A stretch of 64,000 bases of DNA from Bacillus swezeyi. Its GTDB lineage: Bacteria > Bacillota > Bacilli > Bacillales > Bacillaceae. How positions within the stretch are numbered: the first letter of the stretch is position 1; each line of letters opens with the position of its first letter. Location of the stretch: assembly GCF_001969815.1 (NCBI RefSeq), contig NZ_MRBK01000003.1, positions 124,347 through 188,346 of the forward strand. The letters are read 5' to 3'. Below are positions 28,620 through 37,834 of this stretch, piece by piece. The notes under the pieces are model-generated. The model saw only the letters and a program-made list of their open reading frames with translations. It was not told the origin of the DNA and did no database searches. Made by a program: the position numbers and the translations under genes.

Positions 28620-29521
28620 GTCAATATACTTATCCGATTCTCTTGGGAATTATCGCCGGTATTGGAGTCAGAGTGTATATGCTAAGGACCGATTACCGCC
28701 AGTACCCGACCTATCTTCACGGGAAAACGATACATATCGCACTGGCGATGATCGCTGCAAGCATCGGAGCGGTCATCATTCCATCTATATTAAAATCCGA
28801 TTATACAGCCATCACGTTTTTAACGTTGGCCGCAACCCAATTCAGGGATGTCCGCAATATGGAAAGGGAAACATTGACACAGCTAGACGGCTATGAACTC
28901 GTTTCAAGAGGAAGCACGTATATTGAAGGAATTGCGATCGCTTTTGAAAGCCGGAACTACATTGTCATTTTTACGTCGCTCTTAACGACTTTGGCCTATA
29001 TTCTTTTTTCATCTATATGGGCCGGGCTTGCGGTTGTGCTCATTTGTTTTATCGCCGGAAGAATCTTAATGTCCGGAAGCTTTATGAAGCATATCGTGGA
29101 TATCGAGTACAAAAAACCGCACTTTGAAGGTTCAGGCCTTTATGTCGATAATATTTATATTATGAATATCGGTATTCCTGAAAAGCAGAAACTGATTCTC
29201 GAACACGGCATGGGCTTCATATTAAAACCGAAAAACTTCAATTCGGCGGTGACGATCGCCAATCTCGGCCAAAGGCAGGCGATATTATTCGATGTGTCAA
29301 ACGTACTCGGGGTTTATCGGGATTCAGGCGAACCGTCGCTTACCCCTTTGGCTAAAAGGGATCTAAATGACGGACGAGTCGCCGTATTTGTCCTTCCGGT
29401 CATCAAGGATAAGGACACGGCCATCAGAGTGATCGGGGACGTGCCGACACTTGAGAACGCAATCCGTATACCCATGGAGTTTATTAAAGAAAGGCACAGC
29501 AAGGTGATAAAAAATGAGTGA
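28616..29521 (+). CDS. yphB: YIEGIA-family spore envelope protein YphB (SeaA)
   Basis: A 301-residue membrane protein carrying the signature YIEGIAIAFE (about residues 102-111) that names its family. Membrane helices are predicted at about 5-23, 38-60, 118-135 and 137-155, then a soluble C-terminal domain (about 160-301). In B. subtilis the orthologue is tied to spore envelope assembly; the symbol seaA is from memory. It is coupled by overlap to yphA and ypzH. Confidence 0.9.
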   Translation: MSQYTYPILLGIIAGIGVRVYMLRTDYRQYPTYLHGKTIHIALAMIAASIGAVIIPSILKSDYTAITFLTLAATQFRDVRNMERETLTQLDGYELVSRGSTYIEGIAIAFESRNYIVIFTSLLTTLAYILFSSIWAGLAVVLICFIAGRILMSGSFMKHIVDIEYKKPHFEGSGLYVDNIYIMNIGIPEKQKLILEHGMGFILKPKNFNSAVTIANLGQRQAILFDVSNVLGVYRDSGEPSLTPLAKRDLNDGRVAVFVLPVIKDKDTAIRVIGDVPTLENAIRIPMEFIKERHSKVIKNE

Positions 29522-29708
29522 GTCGATCGAAAAATTTATCCTGGCAGTCGTTACGACCAGGCGGGATCGGGTTATCGGCGGTACATCTGTATTTTTTTGC
29601 GACAATCAGGAAGAGATGAATACGTATGCCAAAAATCTTGAAGCCATTCTTGACGGAATTGCCCACGGAATAGGGGATGACCTGTATTTGATTGTGAAAC
29701 ATTTTTAA
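29514..29708 (+). CDS. ypzH: YIEGIA capping-complex subunit YpzH
   Basis: A 64-residue soluble protein whose start overlaps yphB by 8 bases, behind AGCAAGGTGAT. It matches the small protein annotated elsewhere as the capping-complex subunit for YIEGIA (key motif AVVTTRRDRVIGGTSVFF, C-terminal GDDLYLIVKHF). It probably binds the YphB membrane protein. Confidence 0.85.
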   Translation: MSESIEKFILAVVTTRRDRVIGGTSVFFCDNQEEMNTYAKNLEAILDGIAHGIGDDLYLIVKHF

Positions 29709-29714
29709 TTAGAG

Positions 29715-29742
29715 TTGTGCTCTCTTTAGAAATTGATATAAT
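29715..29742 (+). promoter_or_regulatory. Candidate promoter of der
   Basis: TTGTGC, 16 bases, TATAAT. The start of transcription would fall just before the hairpin at 29752. Confidence 0.55.
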
Positions 29743-29751
29743 ATATGAGTT

Positions 29752-29786
29752 AAGCCCTTCTGCATGAAAAAAGAAGGGTTTCTTTC
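29752..29786 (+). terminator. Hairpin between ypzH and der
   Basis: AAGCCCTTCT / AGAAGGGTTT stem with a T-rich tail. It may end the yphA-yphB-ypzH transcript; for transcripts from the promoter at 29715 it would be a 5' hairpin. Confidence 0.7.
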
Positions 29787-29873
29787 TTCACGATGAATTT
29801 TGAAATGAAAAACTATGATCATTCATTTAAAAATGGAATGAATGCTTGGAAGAGAATTGAAAGGAAGGGTACT

Positions 29874-31184
29874 ATGGGAAAACCTGTCGTAGCCATAGTT
29901 GGAAGACCCAATGTGGGAAAGTCGACAATCTTTAACCGGATTGCAGGCGAAAGAATTTCGATTGTGGAAGATACACCCGGTGTGACACGGGATCGGATAT
30001 ACAGCTCTGCTGAATGGCTGAACCATGATTTTAACCTGATTGACACTGGCGGGATTGAAGTTGGTGATGAGCCGTTTCTCGCGCAAATCCGCCACCAGGC
30101 CGAGATCGCCATGGAAGAAGCCGATGTGATCATTTTCATGACGAACGGCCGCGAAGGCGTCACAGCCGCCGACGAAGAAGTTGCAAAAATTTTATACCGC
30201 ACAAAAAAACCGGTTGTTCTGGCGGTCAATAAACTCGATAATCCGGAAATGAGAGCGAATGTTTACGATTTTTATTCACTCGGATTTGGCGAGCCGTATC
30301 CCATTTCAGGAACGCACGGGCTCGGGCTTGGCGATTTGCTTGATGCGGTCAGCGAACATTTTAAAAACATACCCGAGACGAAATATGAAGATGAAGTGGT
30401 TCAATTTTGTCTCATCGGCCGGCCGAACGTAGGAAAATCATCTCTCGTGAACGCCATGCTTGGAGAGGAGCGCGTCATCGTCAGCAACATCGCCGGAACG
30501 ACACGGGATGCCATTGACACGAGGTTTACGTATAATCAGCGGGACTTTGTCATCGTCGACACAGCCGGGATGAGAAAAAAAGGAAAGGTCTACGAGTCAA
30601 CTGAAAAATACAGTGTGCTCAGAGCCTTGAAAGCGATCGACCGTTCGGAAGTCGTCGCCGTCGTTTTGGATGGCGAAGAAGGTATTATTGAACAGGATAA
30701 ACGGATCGCCGGTTATGCGCATGAAGCAGGGAAAGCGGTCGTTATTGTTGTCAATAAATGGGATGCGGTCGACAAAGACGAGCGGACAATGAAAGAATTT
30801 GAGCAAAATATCAGAGACCACTTTCAATTTTTAGATTATGCGCCTGTGCTGTTCATGTCCGCATTGACTAAAAAGCGGATTCATACGCTGATGCCGGCTA
30901 TCCTGACGGCAAGCGAAAACCATTCGATGAGGGTGCAGACCAACATCCTTAATGATATCATTATGGATGCGGTGGCTATGAATCCGACGCCGACCCATAG
31001 CGGAAACCGCTTGAAAATCTATTATACGACCCAGGTGGCTGTTAAGCCGCCGACTTTTGTCGTGTTTGTCAATGATCCGGAGCTCATGCACTTTTCTTAT
31101 GAACGCTTTTTGGAAAACCGGATACGCGATGCGTTTGGATTTGAAGGAACACCGATCAAGATTTTCGCAAGAGCAAGAAAATAA
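29874..31184 (+). CDS. der: Ribosome-assembly GTPase Der (EngA)
   Basis: An essential GTPase for 50S subunit maturation. ATG 29874 with AAAGGAAGGG upstream gives 436 residues, the same as B. subtilis; the frame is open to 29793 but lacks homology there. Two G domains are present: GRPNVGKST with DTPGVTRD (from about residue 9), and GRPNVGKSS with AGTTRD (from about 182). NKLD and NKWD are the base-recognition motifs. A C-terminal KH-like domain follows (about 350-436). gpsA begins 14 bases later. Confidence 0.97.
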   Translation: MGKPVVAIVGRPNVGKSTIFNRIAGERISIVEDTPGVTRDRIYSSAEWLNHDFNLIDTGGIEVGDEPFLAQIRHQAEIAMEEADVIIFMTNGREGVTAADEEVAKILYRTKKPVVLAVNKLDNPEMRANVYDFYSLGFGEPYPISGTHGLGLGDLLDAVSEHFKNIPETKYEDEVVQFCLIGRPNVGKSSLVNAMLGEERVIVSNIAGTTRDAIDTRFTYNQRDFVIVDTAGMRKKGKVYESTEKYSVLRALKAIDRSEVVAVVLDGEEGIIEQDKRIAGYAHEAGKAVVIVVNKWDAVDKDERTMKEFEQNIRDHFQFLDYAPVLFMSALTKKRIHTLMPAILTASENHSMRVQTNILNDIIMDAVAMNPTPTHSGNRLKIYYTTQVAVKPPTFVVFVNDPELMHFSYERFLENRIRDAFGFEGTPIKIFARARK

Positions 31185-31198
31185 AGAGGTGTAGCAGA

Positions 31199-32236
31199 AT
31201 GACTAAAGTATCGATTTTAGGAGCCGGAAGCTGGGGAACAGCATTGGCCCTTGTTTTGGCGGACAACCAGTACGATGTTTGCGTATGGGGCCACCGCGAA
31301 GAGCTGATTGAGCAAATCAATGAACATCATGAAAACAAAGATTATCTGCCCGGCGTCAAACTGCCTGACAATGTCCGCGCGACAACAGACCTGCAAGGTG
31401 CATTGGCTGATGTTAAAACGATCATTGTCGCTGTTCCGACGAAAGCGATTCGGGAGGTTCTCAAAGAGGCGGTTTCCTTTATCAAGCAAAAGGCGATTTT
31501 TGTACATGTGTCAAAAGGAATAGAGCCTGATACACTGCTCAGAATCTCAGAGATGATGGAAGAGGAAATCCCTGCTGAATTAAGGGAGGATATCGTCGTT
31601 CTTTCCGGTCCGAGCCATGCCGAGGAAGTCGGGTTAAGACACCCGACGACAGTAACGGTTTCATCGAAAAACATTGAAGCGGCTCAGGCGATTCAAGATA
31701 TGTTTATGAATCAGCATTTTCGCGTCTATACAAATCCCGATATTATCGGAGTCGAGATCGGCGGTGCGCTGAAAAACATCATTGCACTTGCCGCTGGAAT
31801 CACGGACGGCTTGGGATACGGAGATAATGCAAAAGCCGCTTTGATTACAAGAGGCCTCGCGGAAATTGCCCGATTAGGCACAAAAATGGGCGGAAATCCG
31901 CTGACATTCTCAGGGCTTACGGGAATCGGGGATCTGATCGTCACCTGCACAAGCGTCCATTCACGAAATTGGCGCGCCGGTAATATGCTGGGTAAAGGCT
32001 TCAAACTTGAAGAAGTTCTTAAAGAAATGGGGATGGTCGTTGAGGGGGTACGCACAACAAAAGCGGCATATCAGCTTTCACAGAAATATGATGTCAAAAT
32101 GCCGATCACAGAAGCCCTGCATAAAGTTTTATTTGACGGCAAAAAAGTTGAAACAGCTGTTGAATCATTGATGGCAAGAGTCAAAACACACGAGATGGAA
32201 GATCTTGTGAATACGTTCGAGAATCAAATGAAATGA
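31199..32236 (+). CDS. gpsA: Glycerol-3-phosphate dehydrogenase [NAD(P)+]
   Basis: Makes sn-glycerol 3-phosphate from dihydroxyacetone phosphate for phospholipid and teichoic-acid synthesis. The length of 345 matches B. subtilis. The nucleotide-binding motif is [26 protein letters not shown], the catalytic lysine in [10 protein letters not shown], and the substrate-binding SRNWRAG motif are all present. It lies 14 bases after der and behind AGAGGTG, so the two are likely cotranscribed. Confidence 0.97.
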   Translation: MTKVSILGAGSWGTALALVLADNQYDVCVWGHREELIEQINEHHENKDYLPGVKLPDNVRATTDLQGALADVKTIIVAVPTKAIREVLKEAVSFIKQKAIFVHVSKGIEPDTLLRISEMMEEEIPAELREDIVVLSGPSHAEEVGLRHPTTVTVSSKNIEAAQAIQDMFMNQHFRVYTNPDIIGVEIGGALKNIIALAAGITDGLGYGDNAKAALITRGLAEIARLGTKMGGNPLTFSGLTGIGDLIVTCTSVHSRNWRAGNMLGKGFKLEEVLKEMGMVVEGVRTTKAAYQLSQKYDVKMPITEALHKVLFDGKKVETAVESLMARVKTHEMEDLVNTFENQMK

Positions 32237-32407
32237 CCACCCCAAATTCGATTTGACACTCTCCTCTAGGTTCTTTTTTAAAAACCTGAAACATTTTGGA
32301 GACTTAGGCAAGAGAGGATACATTTGTCCGAAGACTTGCATAAAATAGAATCGAAGTCTGGAAGAGCTGTATCTAATCATTTGGGTTTTATAGTCATCAT
32401 TTACATC

Positions 32408-32447
32408 GCCTGAAGCAAAGTCCCCCTCTTTGCTTCAGGCTTTTTTT
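32408..32447 (+). terminator. Strong terminator downstream of gpsA
   Basis: A perfect 13-base-pair stem GCCTGAAGCAAAG / CTTTGCTTCAGGC with a C-rich loop and seven Ts. It lies 172 bases beyond gpsA, far for its own terminator. Confidence 0.93.
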
Positions 32448-32483
32448 GCGCTTGTTCTTCATTTCGAAAAATTGGAAAACCTG

Positions 32484-32512
32484 TTGAACTTCTGGTTTTT
32501 CTTATATAAAAT
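32484..32512 (+). promoter_or_regulatory. SigA-type promoter of yphE-yphF
   Basis: TTGAAC, 17 bases, TAAAAT, about 45 bases before yphE. Confidence 0.7.
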
Positions 32513-32562
32513 GAAATATAACGTTTACATCATAAGAGAATGATAGAAGGAGGGCTTTTAGT

Positions 32563-32766
32563 GTGAATCTCGGTCTGTTAAAAATGTGGTTTGCCTTAGG
32601 GGCCATGGGCCTGATGTTCATAGCGGTGATCGCCATATACATAAGCAGGTATAAGTTTCAAAATCGTTTTCTCAAAATCATCACTTCGTCTCTGGCTTAT
32701 ACATGCATGCTGATCTCGGGCGTGATCGTCTTTTTCGTCGTCTTCAGCGGTCCTGTCAATGAATAA
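32563..32766 (+). CDS. yphE: Small membrane protein YphE (DUF2768)
   Basis: A 67-residue protein starting at GTG 32563 behind GAAGGAGGG. Two hydrophobic helices (about 6-27 and 41-62) are separated by a short basic loop (SRYKFQNRF). The length and pattern match DUF2768. The function is unknown. yphF begins within about 25 bases. Confidence 0.87.
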   Translation: MNLGLLKMWFALGAMGLMFIAVIAIYISRYKFQNRFLKIITSSLAYTCMLISGVIVFFVVFSGPVNE

Positions 32767-32788
32767 TGTCTTTAAAAGGAAGATTCAT

Positions 32789-33505
32789 ATGAAAAAAATA
32801 AGCGTACTGCTCACACTCATGTTCACAGCAATCTTTTTAAGCGGATGTTTATACCCTGAGGAAAGAAAGGCGAAAAACAGCGCGCCTTATCAAAATCAGC
32901 TGAATGAAGTACAGGCAGCAGTTGATGAATTCCGGGAGGCGACAGGGGGGCTTCTTCCGATTAAAACAAAAGATATGTCCGTCCCAATCTATCAAAAATA
33001 TCCTATTGATTTTAACAGGCTGTCTCCGCGGTATTTGGCCGAGCCTCCGGGCACCTCCTATGAAAATGGCGGAGAATATTTATATGTTCTCGTAGATGTT
33101 GAAAAAAATCCGACGGTCAAGCTCATTGACGTGAAAATGTCGGAAGCTATCAGAGATTTAAAACTTCGAGTCGAAATGTATAAAGAGCAGCATAAGTATC
33201 CGCCATACGAAAAAGTCGTAGCCAAAAATTTATTTATGCTCGATTATCAAAAGCTGGGCCTTAAAGAAGCGCCTTCTGTCACAAGTCCGCTAACAGGCAC
33301 TTCGCTTCCGCTTCTCGTCGATCAAAAAGGCGACATCCAGGTAGATTATCGGGTGGATCTGGCCAAACTGGCAAAACAGTCAAAAACGGCCTTAAAACCG
33401 GGCGAGGAAATCCAGGATTTAATGTGGAAAGAAACGCCTTTCGTACCGGCGTTTTCGGTTCAATATACTGTCAACGACAAACAGGAACCCGTTTTTTTGC
33501 CATAG
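32789..33505 (+). CDS. yphF: Lipoprotein YphF
   Basis: A 238-residue exported lipoprotein. ATG 32789 with AAAAGGA upstream is preferred over ATG 32759, because it gives a proper signal ([16 protein letters not shown]) and a lipobox, LSGC, with the lipidated cysteine near residue 20. The mature protein has no catalytic motif I recognise. It is probably cotranscribed with yphE and is closed by a terminator at 33527. Confidence 0.87.
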   Translation: MKKISVLLTLMFTAIFLSGCLYPEERKAKNSAPYQNQLNEVQAAVDEFREATGGLLPIKTKDMSVPIYQKYPIDFNRLSPRYLAEPPGTSYENGGEYLYVLVDVEKNPTVKLIDVKMSEAIRDLKLRVEMYKEQHKYPPYEKVVAKNLFMLDYQKLGLKEAPSVTSPLTGTSLPLLVDQKGDIQVDYRVDLAKLAKQSKTALKPGEEIQDLMWKETPFVPAFSVQYTVNDKQEPVFLP

Positions 33506-33526
33506 CAAATACACGAATTAGTCATG

Positions 33527-33567
33527 AACCTTTCTCCTCAGCATACAATTAGGAGAAAGGTTTTTTC
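33527..33567 (+). terminator. Terminator of yphE-yphF
   Basis: AACCTTTCTCCT / AGGAGAAAGGTT, a perfect 12-base-pair stem followed by Ts. Confidence 0.92.
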
Positions 33568-33596
33568 ACGCATGGCGAAAAAATTTCCCTGAGCTG

Positions 33597-33626
33597 TCAT
33601 ATTGAAATGGGACAACGTCATACAAT
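33597..33626 (+). promoter_or_regulatory. SigE promoter of spoIVA
   Basis: TCATATT, then CATACAAT (33619-33626), spaced as ATA-N17-CATAnnnT. This fits the mother-cell SigE consensus, as expected for spoIVA. Confidence 0.8.
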
Positions 33627-33696
33627 GTAATGTCCTGTTTATGATTGATGAAGAAGTAAAAAATTGAAAAGGATTGGAAGTCCGGGAGGGGATCAC

Positions 33697-35175
33697 TTGG
33701 AAAAGGTCGATATTTTCAAGGATATCGCTGAACGAACAGGAGGCGATATATACTTAGGTGTCGTAGGAGCAGTACGCACAGGAAAATCTACGTTCATTAA
33801 AAAATTTATGGAGCTAGTGGTGCTCCCGAATATCAACAATGAAGCAGACCGGGCGCGCGCGCAAGATGAGCTCCCCCAAAGTGCCGCTGGCAAAACCATC
33901 ATGACGACCGAACCGAAATTTGTTCCGAATCAGGCGATGTCAGTTCATGTCAGTGACGGACTCGATGTGAATATAAGACTTGTTGACTGTGTCGGCTACA
34001 CTGTACCTGGAGCAAAGGGCTATGAAGATGAAAACGGCCCGAGGATGATTAACACGCCTTGGTACGAAGAACCGATTCCATTTCATGAAGCTGCTGAAAT
34101 CGGCACGAGAAAAGTCATACAGGAGCATTCAACCATCGGCGTCGTCATTACGACGGACGGCACGATTGGAGAAATCGCCAGACAGGATTATATTGAGGCG
34201 GAAGAGCGGGTGATCGATGAATTAAAAGAGGTTGGAAAACCGTTTATCATGGTGATCAACTCTGTACGCCCATATCATCCTGAAACAGAGGCGCTCCGAA
34301 ATGAACTGATGGAAAAGTACGACATCCCAGTGCTTGCGATGAGTGTGGAAAGCATGAGGGAAGCTGATGTCATGAGCGTTCTCAGAGAAGCGCTTTACGA
34401 GTTCCCTGTTCTTGAAGTAAACGTCAATCTTCCGAGCTGGGTCATGGTATTAAAAGAAAACCACTGGCTGCGTGAAAACTATCAGGATTCAGTGAAAGAA
34501 ACCGTCAAAGATATTAAAAGATTAAGAGATGTCGATCGCGTCGTCGGCCACTTCAGCGAATTTGATTTCATCGAGCGGGCGAGCCTCGCCGGAATTGAGA
34601 TGGGGCAGGGAATCGCGGAAATCGATTTATATGCGCCAGATTACCTGTACGATGAAATCTTAAGGGAAGTCGTCGGCGTTGAAATCAGAGGAAAGGACCA
34701 CCTGCTCCAGCTGATGCAGGACTTTGCACACGCCAAGACGGAATATGATCAGGTGTCAGATGCTCTGAAAATGGTAAAACAAACCGGCTATGGAATTGCT
34801 GCGCCGGCATTGACCGACATGAGTCTTGATGAGCCTGAAATCATCAGACAGGGATCAAGATTCGGCGTGCGCTTGAAAGCTGTAGCGCCATCCATTCATA
34901 TGATCAAAGTCGATGTAGAAAGCGAATTCGCTCCGATTATCGGTACAGAAAAACAAAGCGAAGAGCTTGTCAGGTATTTAATGCAGGACTTTGAAGACGA
35001 TCCGCTGTCCATCTGGAATTCCGATATTTTCGGAAGAAGCCTCAGCTCGATCGTCAGGGAAGGCATACAGGCAAAGCTGTCTCTCATGCCGGAAAACGCA
35101 AGATATAAGCTGAAGGAGACCTTGGAGCGCATCATTAATGAAGGCTCAGGCGGCTTGATTGCGATCATCTTATAA
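33697..35175 (+). CDS. spoIVA: Spore coat morphogenetic ATPase SpoIVA
   Basis: Polymerises in an ATP-dependent way on the forespore to form the basement layer of the coat. TTG 33697 (LEKVDIFKDI) is chosen by match to B. subtilis and the GGGAGGG site 6 bases upstream; it gives 492 residues. The Walker A motif GAVRTGKST lies at about 24-32, the Walker B-like LVDCVGYTVPGAKG later, and the conserved C-terminus ends GSGGLIAIIL. This sporulation protein is highly conserved. Confidence 0.97.
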   Translation: MEKVDIFKDIAERTGGDIYLGVVGAVRTGKSTFIKKFMELVVLPNINNEADRARAQDELPQSAAGKTIMTTEPKFVPNQAMSVHVSDGLDVNIRLVDCVGYTVPGAKGYEDENGPRMINTPWYEEPIPFHEAAEIGTRKVIQEHSTIGVVITTDGTIGEIARQDYIEAEERVIDELKEVGKPFIMVINSVRPYHPETEALRNELMEKYDIPVLAMSVESMREADVMSVLREALYEFPVLEVNVNLPSWVMVLKENHWLRENYQDSVKETVKDIKRLRDVDRVVGHFSEFDFIERASLAGIEMGQGIAEIDLYAPDYLYDEILREVVGVEIRGKDHLLQLMQDFAHAKTEYDQVSDALKMVKQTGYGIAAPALTDMSLDEPEIIRQGSRFGVRLKAVAPSIHMIKVDVESEFAPIIGTEKQSEELVRYLMQDFEDDPLSIWNSDIFGRSLSSIVREGIQAKLSLMPENARYKLKETLERIINEGSGGLIAIIL

Positions 35176-35180
35176 AAGGT

Positions 35181-35212
35181 AAGGCCTCTTATCATACGGG
35201 AGGTCTTTTTTT
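35181..35212 (+). terminator. Terminator of spoIVA
   Basis: AAGGCCTC / GAGGTCTT stem with one G-T pair and a T7 tail. Confidence 0.8.
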
Positions 35213-35539
35213 GTATGTTTAAGACTCGCTCACAGGCCGCGTGGAATCCCAGGATATCGAAAATTCAAAGGCGGTGCGCGGCTGGAAATATAGGAAAGAA
35301 TATGATTAAAAAAGGAAAAATAGGAATATTTGTTCGTTGCATTCAGCTTAAACCTTGACGAATAAGGGATCATAGCTTTAAAATGCTTGATATGGCTTTT
35401 CATATGTGTTAATCTACATACAGAAAATCTTCACTTTATTGGACAATCGTTCCTCTGAACGTGAAATTTTCATTGAAAGCTGTGAAATGCCTTTTCTATA
35501 TTTATTTGAAATTTCTGTTCAAACAGGTATAGAAACAGG

Positions 35540-35567
35540 TTGAACTGTGAAGAAATGATGATAATCT
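35540..35567 (+). promoter_or_regulatory. Candidate promoter of hbs
   Basis: TTGAAC, 16 bases, TAATCT. hbs has more than one promoter in B. subtilis; this is only the closest match. Confidence 0.4.
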
Positions 35568-35601
35568 ATTGATTGTTACCTTTTGGGAGGAGGTGAAAGG
35601 C

Positions 35602-35880
35602 ATGAACAAGACAGAACTAATCAATGCGGTTGCAGAAGCAAGCGAACTATCTAAAAAAGACGCTACTAAAGCAGTTGATTCTGTTTTTGATACAATTTTA
35701 GATGCACTAAAAAACGGTGAAAAAATTCAATTGATCGGTTTTGGTAACTTTGAGGTTCGTGAGCGCTCAGCTCGTAAAGGACGTAATCCTCAGACAGGTG
35801 AAGAAATCGAAATCCCTGCAAGCAAAGTACCTGCTTTCAAACCAGGTAAAGCGCTTAAAGATGCTGTAGCAGGCAAATAA
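35602..35880 (+). CDS. hbs: HU-type DNA-binding protein HBsu
   Basis: The main nucleoid-associated protein, 92 residues, almost identical to B. subtilis HBsu. ATG 35602 follows a strong GGGAGGAGGTGA site; the frame extends to 35569 without homology. The dimer DNA-binding arm shows [20 protein letters not shown], and the C-terminus [14 protein letters not shown] is typical. Codon use is strongly biased (AAA, GAA, CGT), as in highly expressed genes. Confidence 0.97.
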   Translation: MNKTELINAVAEASELSKKDATKAVDSVFDTILDALKNGEKIQLIGFGNFEVRERSARKGRNPQTGEEIEIPASKVPAFKPGKALKDAVAGK

Positions 35881-35882
35881 TC

Positions 35883-35918
35883 GTATGTATAGGCCGTTTT
35901 CTACGAATTATACATACC
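35883..35918 (+). repeat. Inverted repeat just after hbs
   Basis: GTATGTATA ... TATACATAC, 9 perfect base pairs around an 18-base centre, 3 bases past the hbs stop. With no T-run it may be a 3' stabilising hairpin. Confidence 0.7.
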
Positions 35919-35935
35919 GTATTGTTTCTTCACAG

Positions 35936-35966
35936 GAAAGCCCCTTTTAAAAGGGGCTTTTCATAT
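35936..35966 (+). terminator. Terminator of hbs
   Basis: GAAAGCCCCTTTT / AAAAGGGGCTTTTC palindrome ending in TTTTC. Confidence 0.85.
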
Positions 35967-36017
35967 TTAAGAGCTCTTTTCAGAAGAAATTCTTTTTGCC
36001 GGCTAAAACCTTTCATT

Positions 36018-36047
36018 TTGCTTTTATAAGCTGAAGTGTGCTAGAAT
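36018..36047 (+). promoter_or_regulatory. Candidate promoter of mtrAB
   Basis: TTGCTT, 18 bases, TAGAAT, about 35 bases before the mtrA start. Confidence 0.55.
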
Positions 36048-36085
36048 CTGAATTAAATGTATGCGTTTCTGGAGGATATAAAACA

Positions 36086-36658
36086 ATGAGAGAAATCAAT
36101 AAAGAACAAATTGAACAAGCTGTCCGGCAAATTTTAGAAGCAATCGGAGAAGATCCAAATCGTGAAGGTCTTCTGGATACACCAAAAAGAGTCGCGAAAA
36201 TGTACGCCGAAGTGTTTGCAGGATTAAACGAAGACCCGAAGGAACATTTTAAAACAATTTTTGGCGAAGACCATGAAGAGCTTGTTCTTGTTAAAGATAT
36301 TCCTTTTTATTCAATGTGTGAACATCATTTGGTTCCTTTTTACGGAAAAGCCCATGTGGCATATATTCCTAAAGGCGGCAAAGTCACAGGACTCAGCAAA
36401 CTGGCGAGAGCGGTTGAAGCGGTCGCAAAACGCCCGCAGCTGCAGGAACGGATTACCTCAACGATTGCAGACAGCATCGTTGAAACGCTGACGCCTCACG
36501 GTGTAATGGTGGTCGTTGAAGCGGAGCATATGTGCATGACGATGCGGGGTGTGAAAAAGCCCGGAGCAAAAACCGTCACTTCAGCTGTAAGAGGAACGTT
36601 CAGACAAGATGTAGCCGCTCGTTCCGAAGTATTGGAGCTTATTAAATATCATGATTAA
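36086..36658 (+). CDS. mtrA: GTP cyclohydrolase I
   Basis: Catalyses the first step of folate synthesis, GTP to dihydroneopterin triphosphate; also called folE. ATG 36086 with CTGGAGGA upstream gives 190 residues, as in B. subtilis; the frame is open to 36038. Zinc-ligand and active-site motifs are intact: [22 protein letters not shown], and HMCMTMRGV. It forms an operon with mtrB, which begins 23 bases later. Confidence 0.96.
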   Translation: MREINKEQIEQAVRQILEAIGEDPNREGLLDTPKRVAKMYAEVFAGLNEDPKEHFKTIFGEDHEELVLVKDIPFYSMCEHHLVPFYGKAHVAYIPKGGKVTGLSKLARAVEAVAKRPQLQERITSTIADSIVETLTPHGVMVVVEAEHMCMTMRGVKKPGAKTVTSAVRGTFRQDVAARSEVLELIKYHD

Positions 36659-36681
36659 AAATGAGAAGGTGTGCGATAAAC

Positions 36682-36912
36682 ATGACCAATAATCAATCAA
36701 ATGATTTTGTGGTGATTAAAGCCGTTGAGGACGGCGTAAACGTGATTGGCCTGACAAGAGGAACAGATACGAGGTTTCATCATTCTGAAAAGCTCGATAA
36801 AGGCGAAGTGATGATCTGCCAGTTTACCGAGCATACCTCCGCTATAAAAGTCCGCGGCGAGGCTCTTATCCAAACAGCCAACGGCGAGATGAAAAGCGAA
36901 GCGAAAAAATAG
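36682..36912 (+). CDS. mtrB: trp RNA-binding attenuation protein (TRAP)
   Basis: Forms an 11-subunit ring that, when loaded with tryptophan, wraps RNA carrying GAG/UAG repeats and forces termination in the trp leader. It has 76 residues from ATG 36682 behind GAGAAGGTG. RNA-contact residues Lys37, Lys56 and Arg58 are conserved ([18 protein letters not shown]), as are the tryptophan-pocket motifs GLTRGTDT and FTEHTS. One residue near the end is extra compared with B. subtilis (SEAKK). Its target leader lies at 43738-43978 in this window. Confidence 0.97.
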   Translation: MTNNQSNDFVVIKAVEDGVNVIGLTRGTDTRFHHSEKLDKGEVMICQFTEHTSAIKVRGEALIQTANGEMKSEAKK

Positions 36913-37052
36913 TGCAGCCATCTTTCGGCCCCTTTCATGGCATAAGCCGTTCATTTTCATCATATTATGGTATACTTAAACTTTCTCCGCTTCAAAAAGA
37001 TTCATAATCAATCAAGAGAAAAACTGCGAATTTTGGGACAAGGGTGATATCT

Positions 37053-37829
37053 TTGCAAGACATCTACGGACAATTATCTTATTTGAAAATCAAGCTGAAT
37101 AAAAAGCTTTCACATCCTTATTTGGCTAAGCATTTAACTGCGCCAAAAGTTGATGAGGATAAGCTGTTTCTGTTTTACGCTCTGTTTGATGAAACGGAAT
37201 TAATAGAAGCTGACAAAGAAAATTACATTTTAACGGCGATGCTTGTTCAAACAGCCCTTGATACCCATGATGAAGTCACGACCGCAGCTTCAATTAAGCA
37301 GGATGACTATAAAAACCGCCAGCTGACGGTTCTGGCCGGGGATTATTTCAGCGGCATGTACTACTCCCTGTTATCGGGTATGAAGGATATCTATATGATT
37401 CGGACGCTTGCTGCGGCCATTAAAGAAATTAATGAACATAAGATAAGGCTTTATGATCATTCCGCAAAAGACCTAAACAGCCTGGAAAAAAGCGTCAGCA
37501 TAGTGGAAGCTGCACTTTTTCACCATCTCGCCGACCACTTTTATCTGCCTCACTGGAAAACAGCCGCCAACGACTTTCTTGTGTTTAAAAGGCTTGCGGT
37601 CGAAGAAAAGGCTTCAGACTCCCGTTTGCTGGAGACGATTTTAAAGGAAGAATTTCCGGAAAATCAGGTTTCATGCGGGCAATTGGCCGATGCGGCTTAT
37701 CAAAAAGCGAAGCTTCAGATTGACCAATGCCTTGCCAAAAAGCCTGCCGTTCAAAAATGGCTTTTGGACCGCCTGCAAGCGATTAGGCCTGAAAAACGAA
37801 CCTATCATCAGAAAGTGGAAGAAGGGTAA
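37053..37829 (+). CDS. hepS: Heptaprenyl diphosphate synthase component I
   Basis: The non-catalytic small subunit that with HepT makes the C35 side chain of menaquinone-7. TTG 37053 ([11 protein letters not shown]) is chosen by match to B. subtilis; GTG 37044 is the upstream alternative. AAGGGTGAT provides the ribosome site. The length is about 258. Key motifs are [19 protein letters not shown] and [15 protein letters not shown]. The C-terminal 60 residues diverge from B. subtilis but still end TYHQKVEEG. menH follows 5 bases later. Confidence 0.94.
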   Translation: MQDIYGQLSYLKIKLNKKLSHPYLAKHLTAPKVDEDKLFLFYALFDETELIEADKENYILTAMLVQTALDTHDEVTTAASIKQDDYKNRQLTVLAGDYFSGMYYSLLSGMKDIYMIRTLAAAIKEINEHKIRLYDHSAKDLNSLEKSVSIVEAALFHHLADHFYLPHWKTAANDFLVFKRLAVEEKASDSRLLETILKEEFPENQVSCGQLADAAYQKAKLQIDQCLAKKPAVQKWLLDRLQAIRPEKRTYHQKVEEG

Positions 37830-37834
37830 CCGTC

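Larger units (their letters stand above)
32237..32562. other. gpsA-yphE intergenic region
   Basis: These 326 bases have no convincing ORF. They hold a strong terminator (32408-32447), the yphE promoter (32484-32512), and a possible short transcript. A candidate promoter TTGGAG, 17 bases, TACATT lies at 32296-32324, so an RNA of about 115 bases could end at the terminator. Confidence 0.6.
35176..35601. other. spoIVA-hbs intergenic region
   Basis: These 426 bases hold the spoIVA terminator (35181-35212) and the hbs upstream region. 35213-35400 shows nothing clear. The nearest promoter-like element is at 35540; another, TTGAAA-N17-CTATAT, begins near 35474. Confidence 0.6.
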
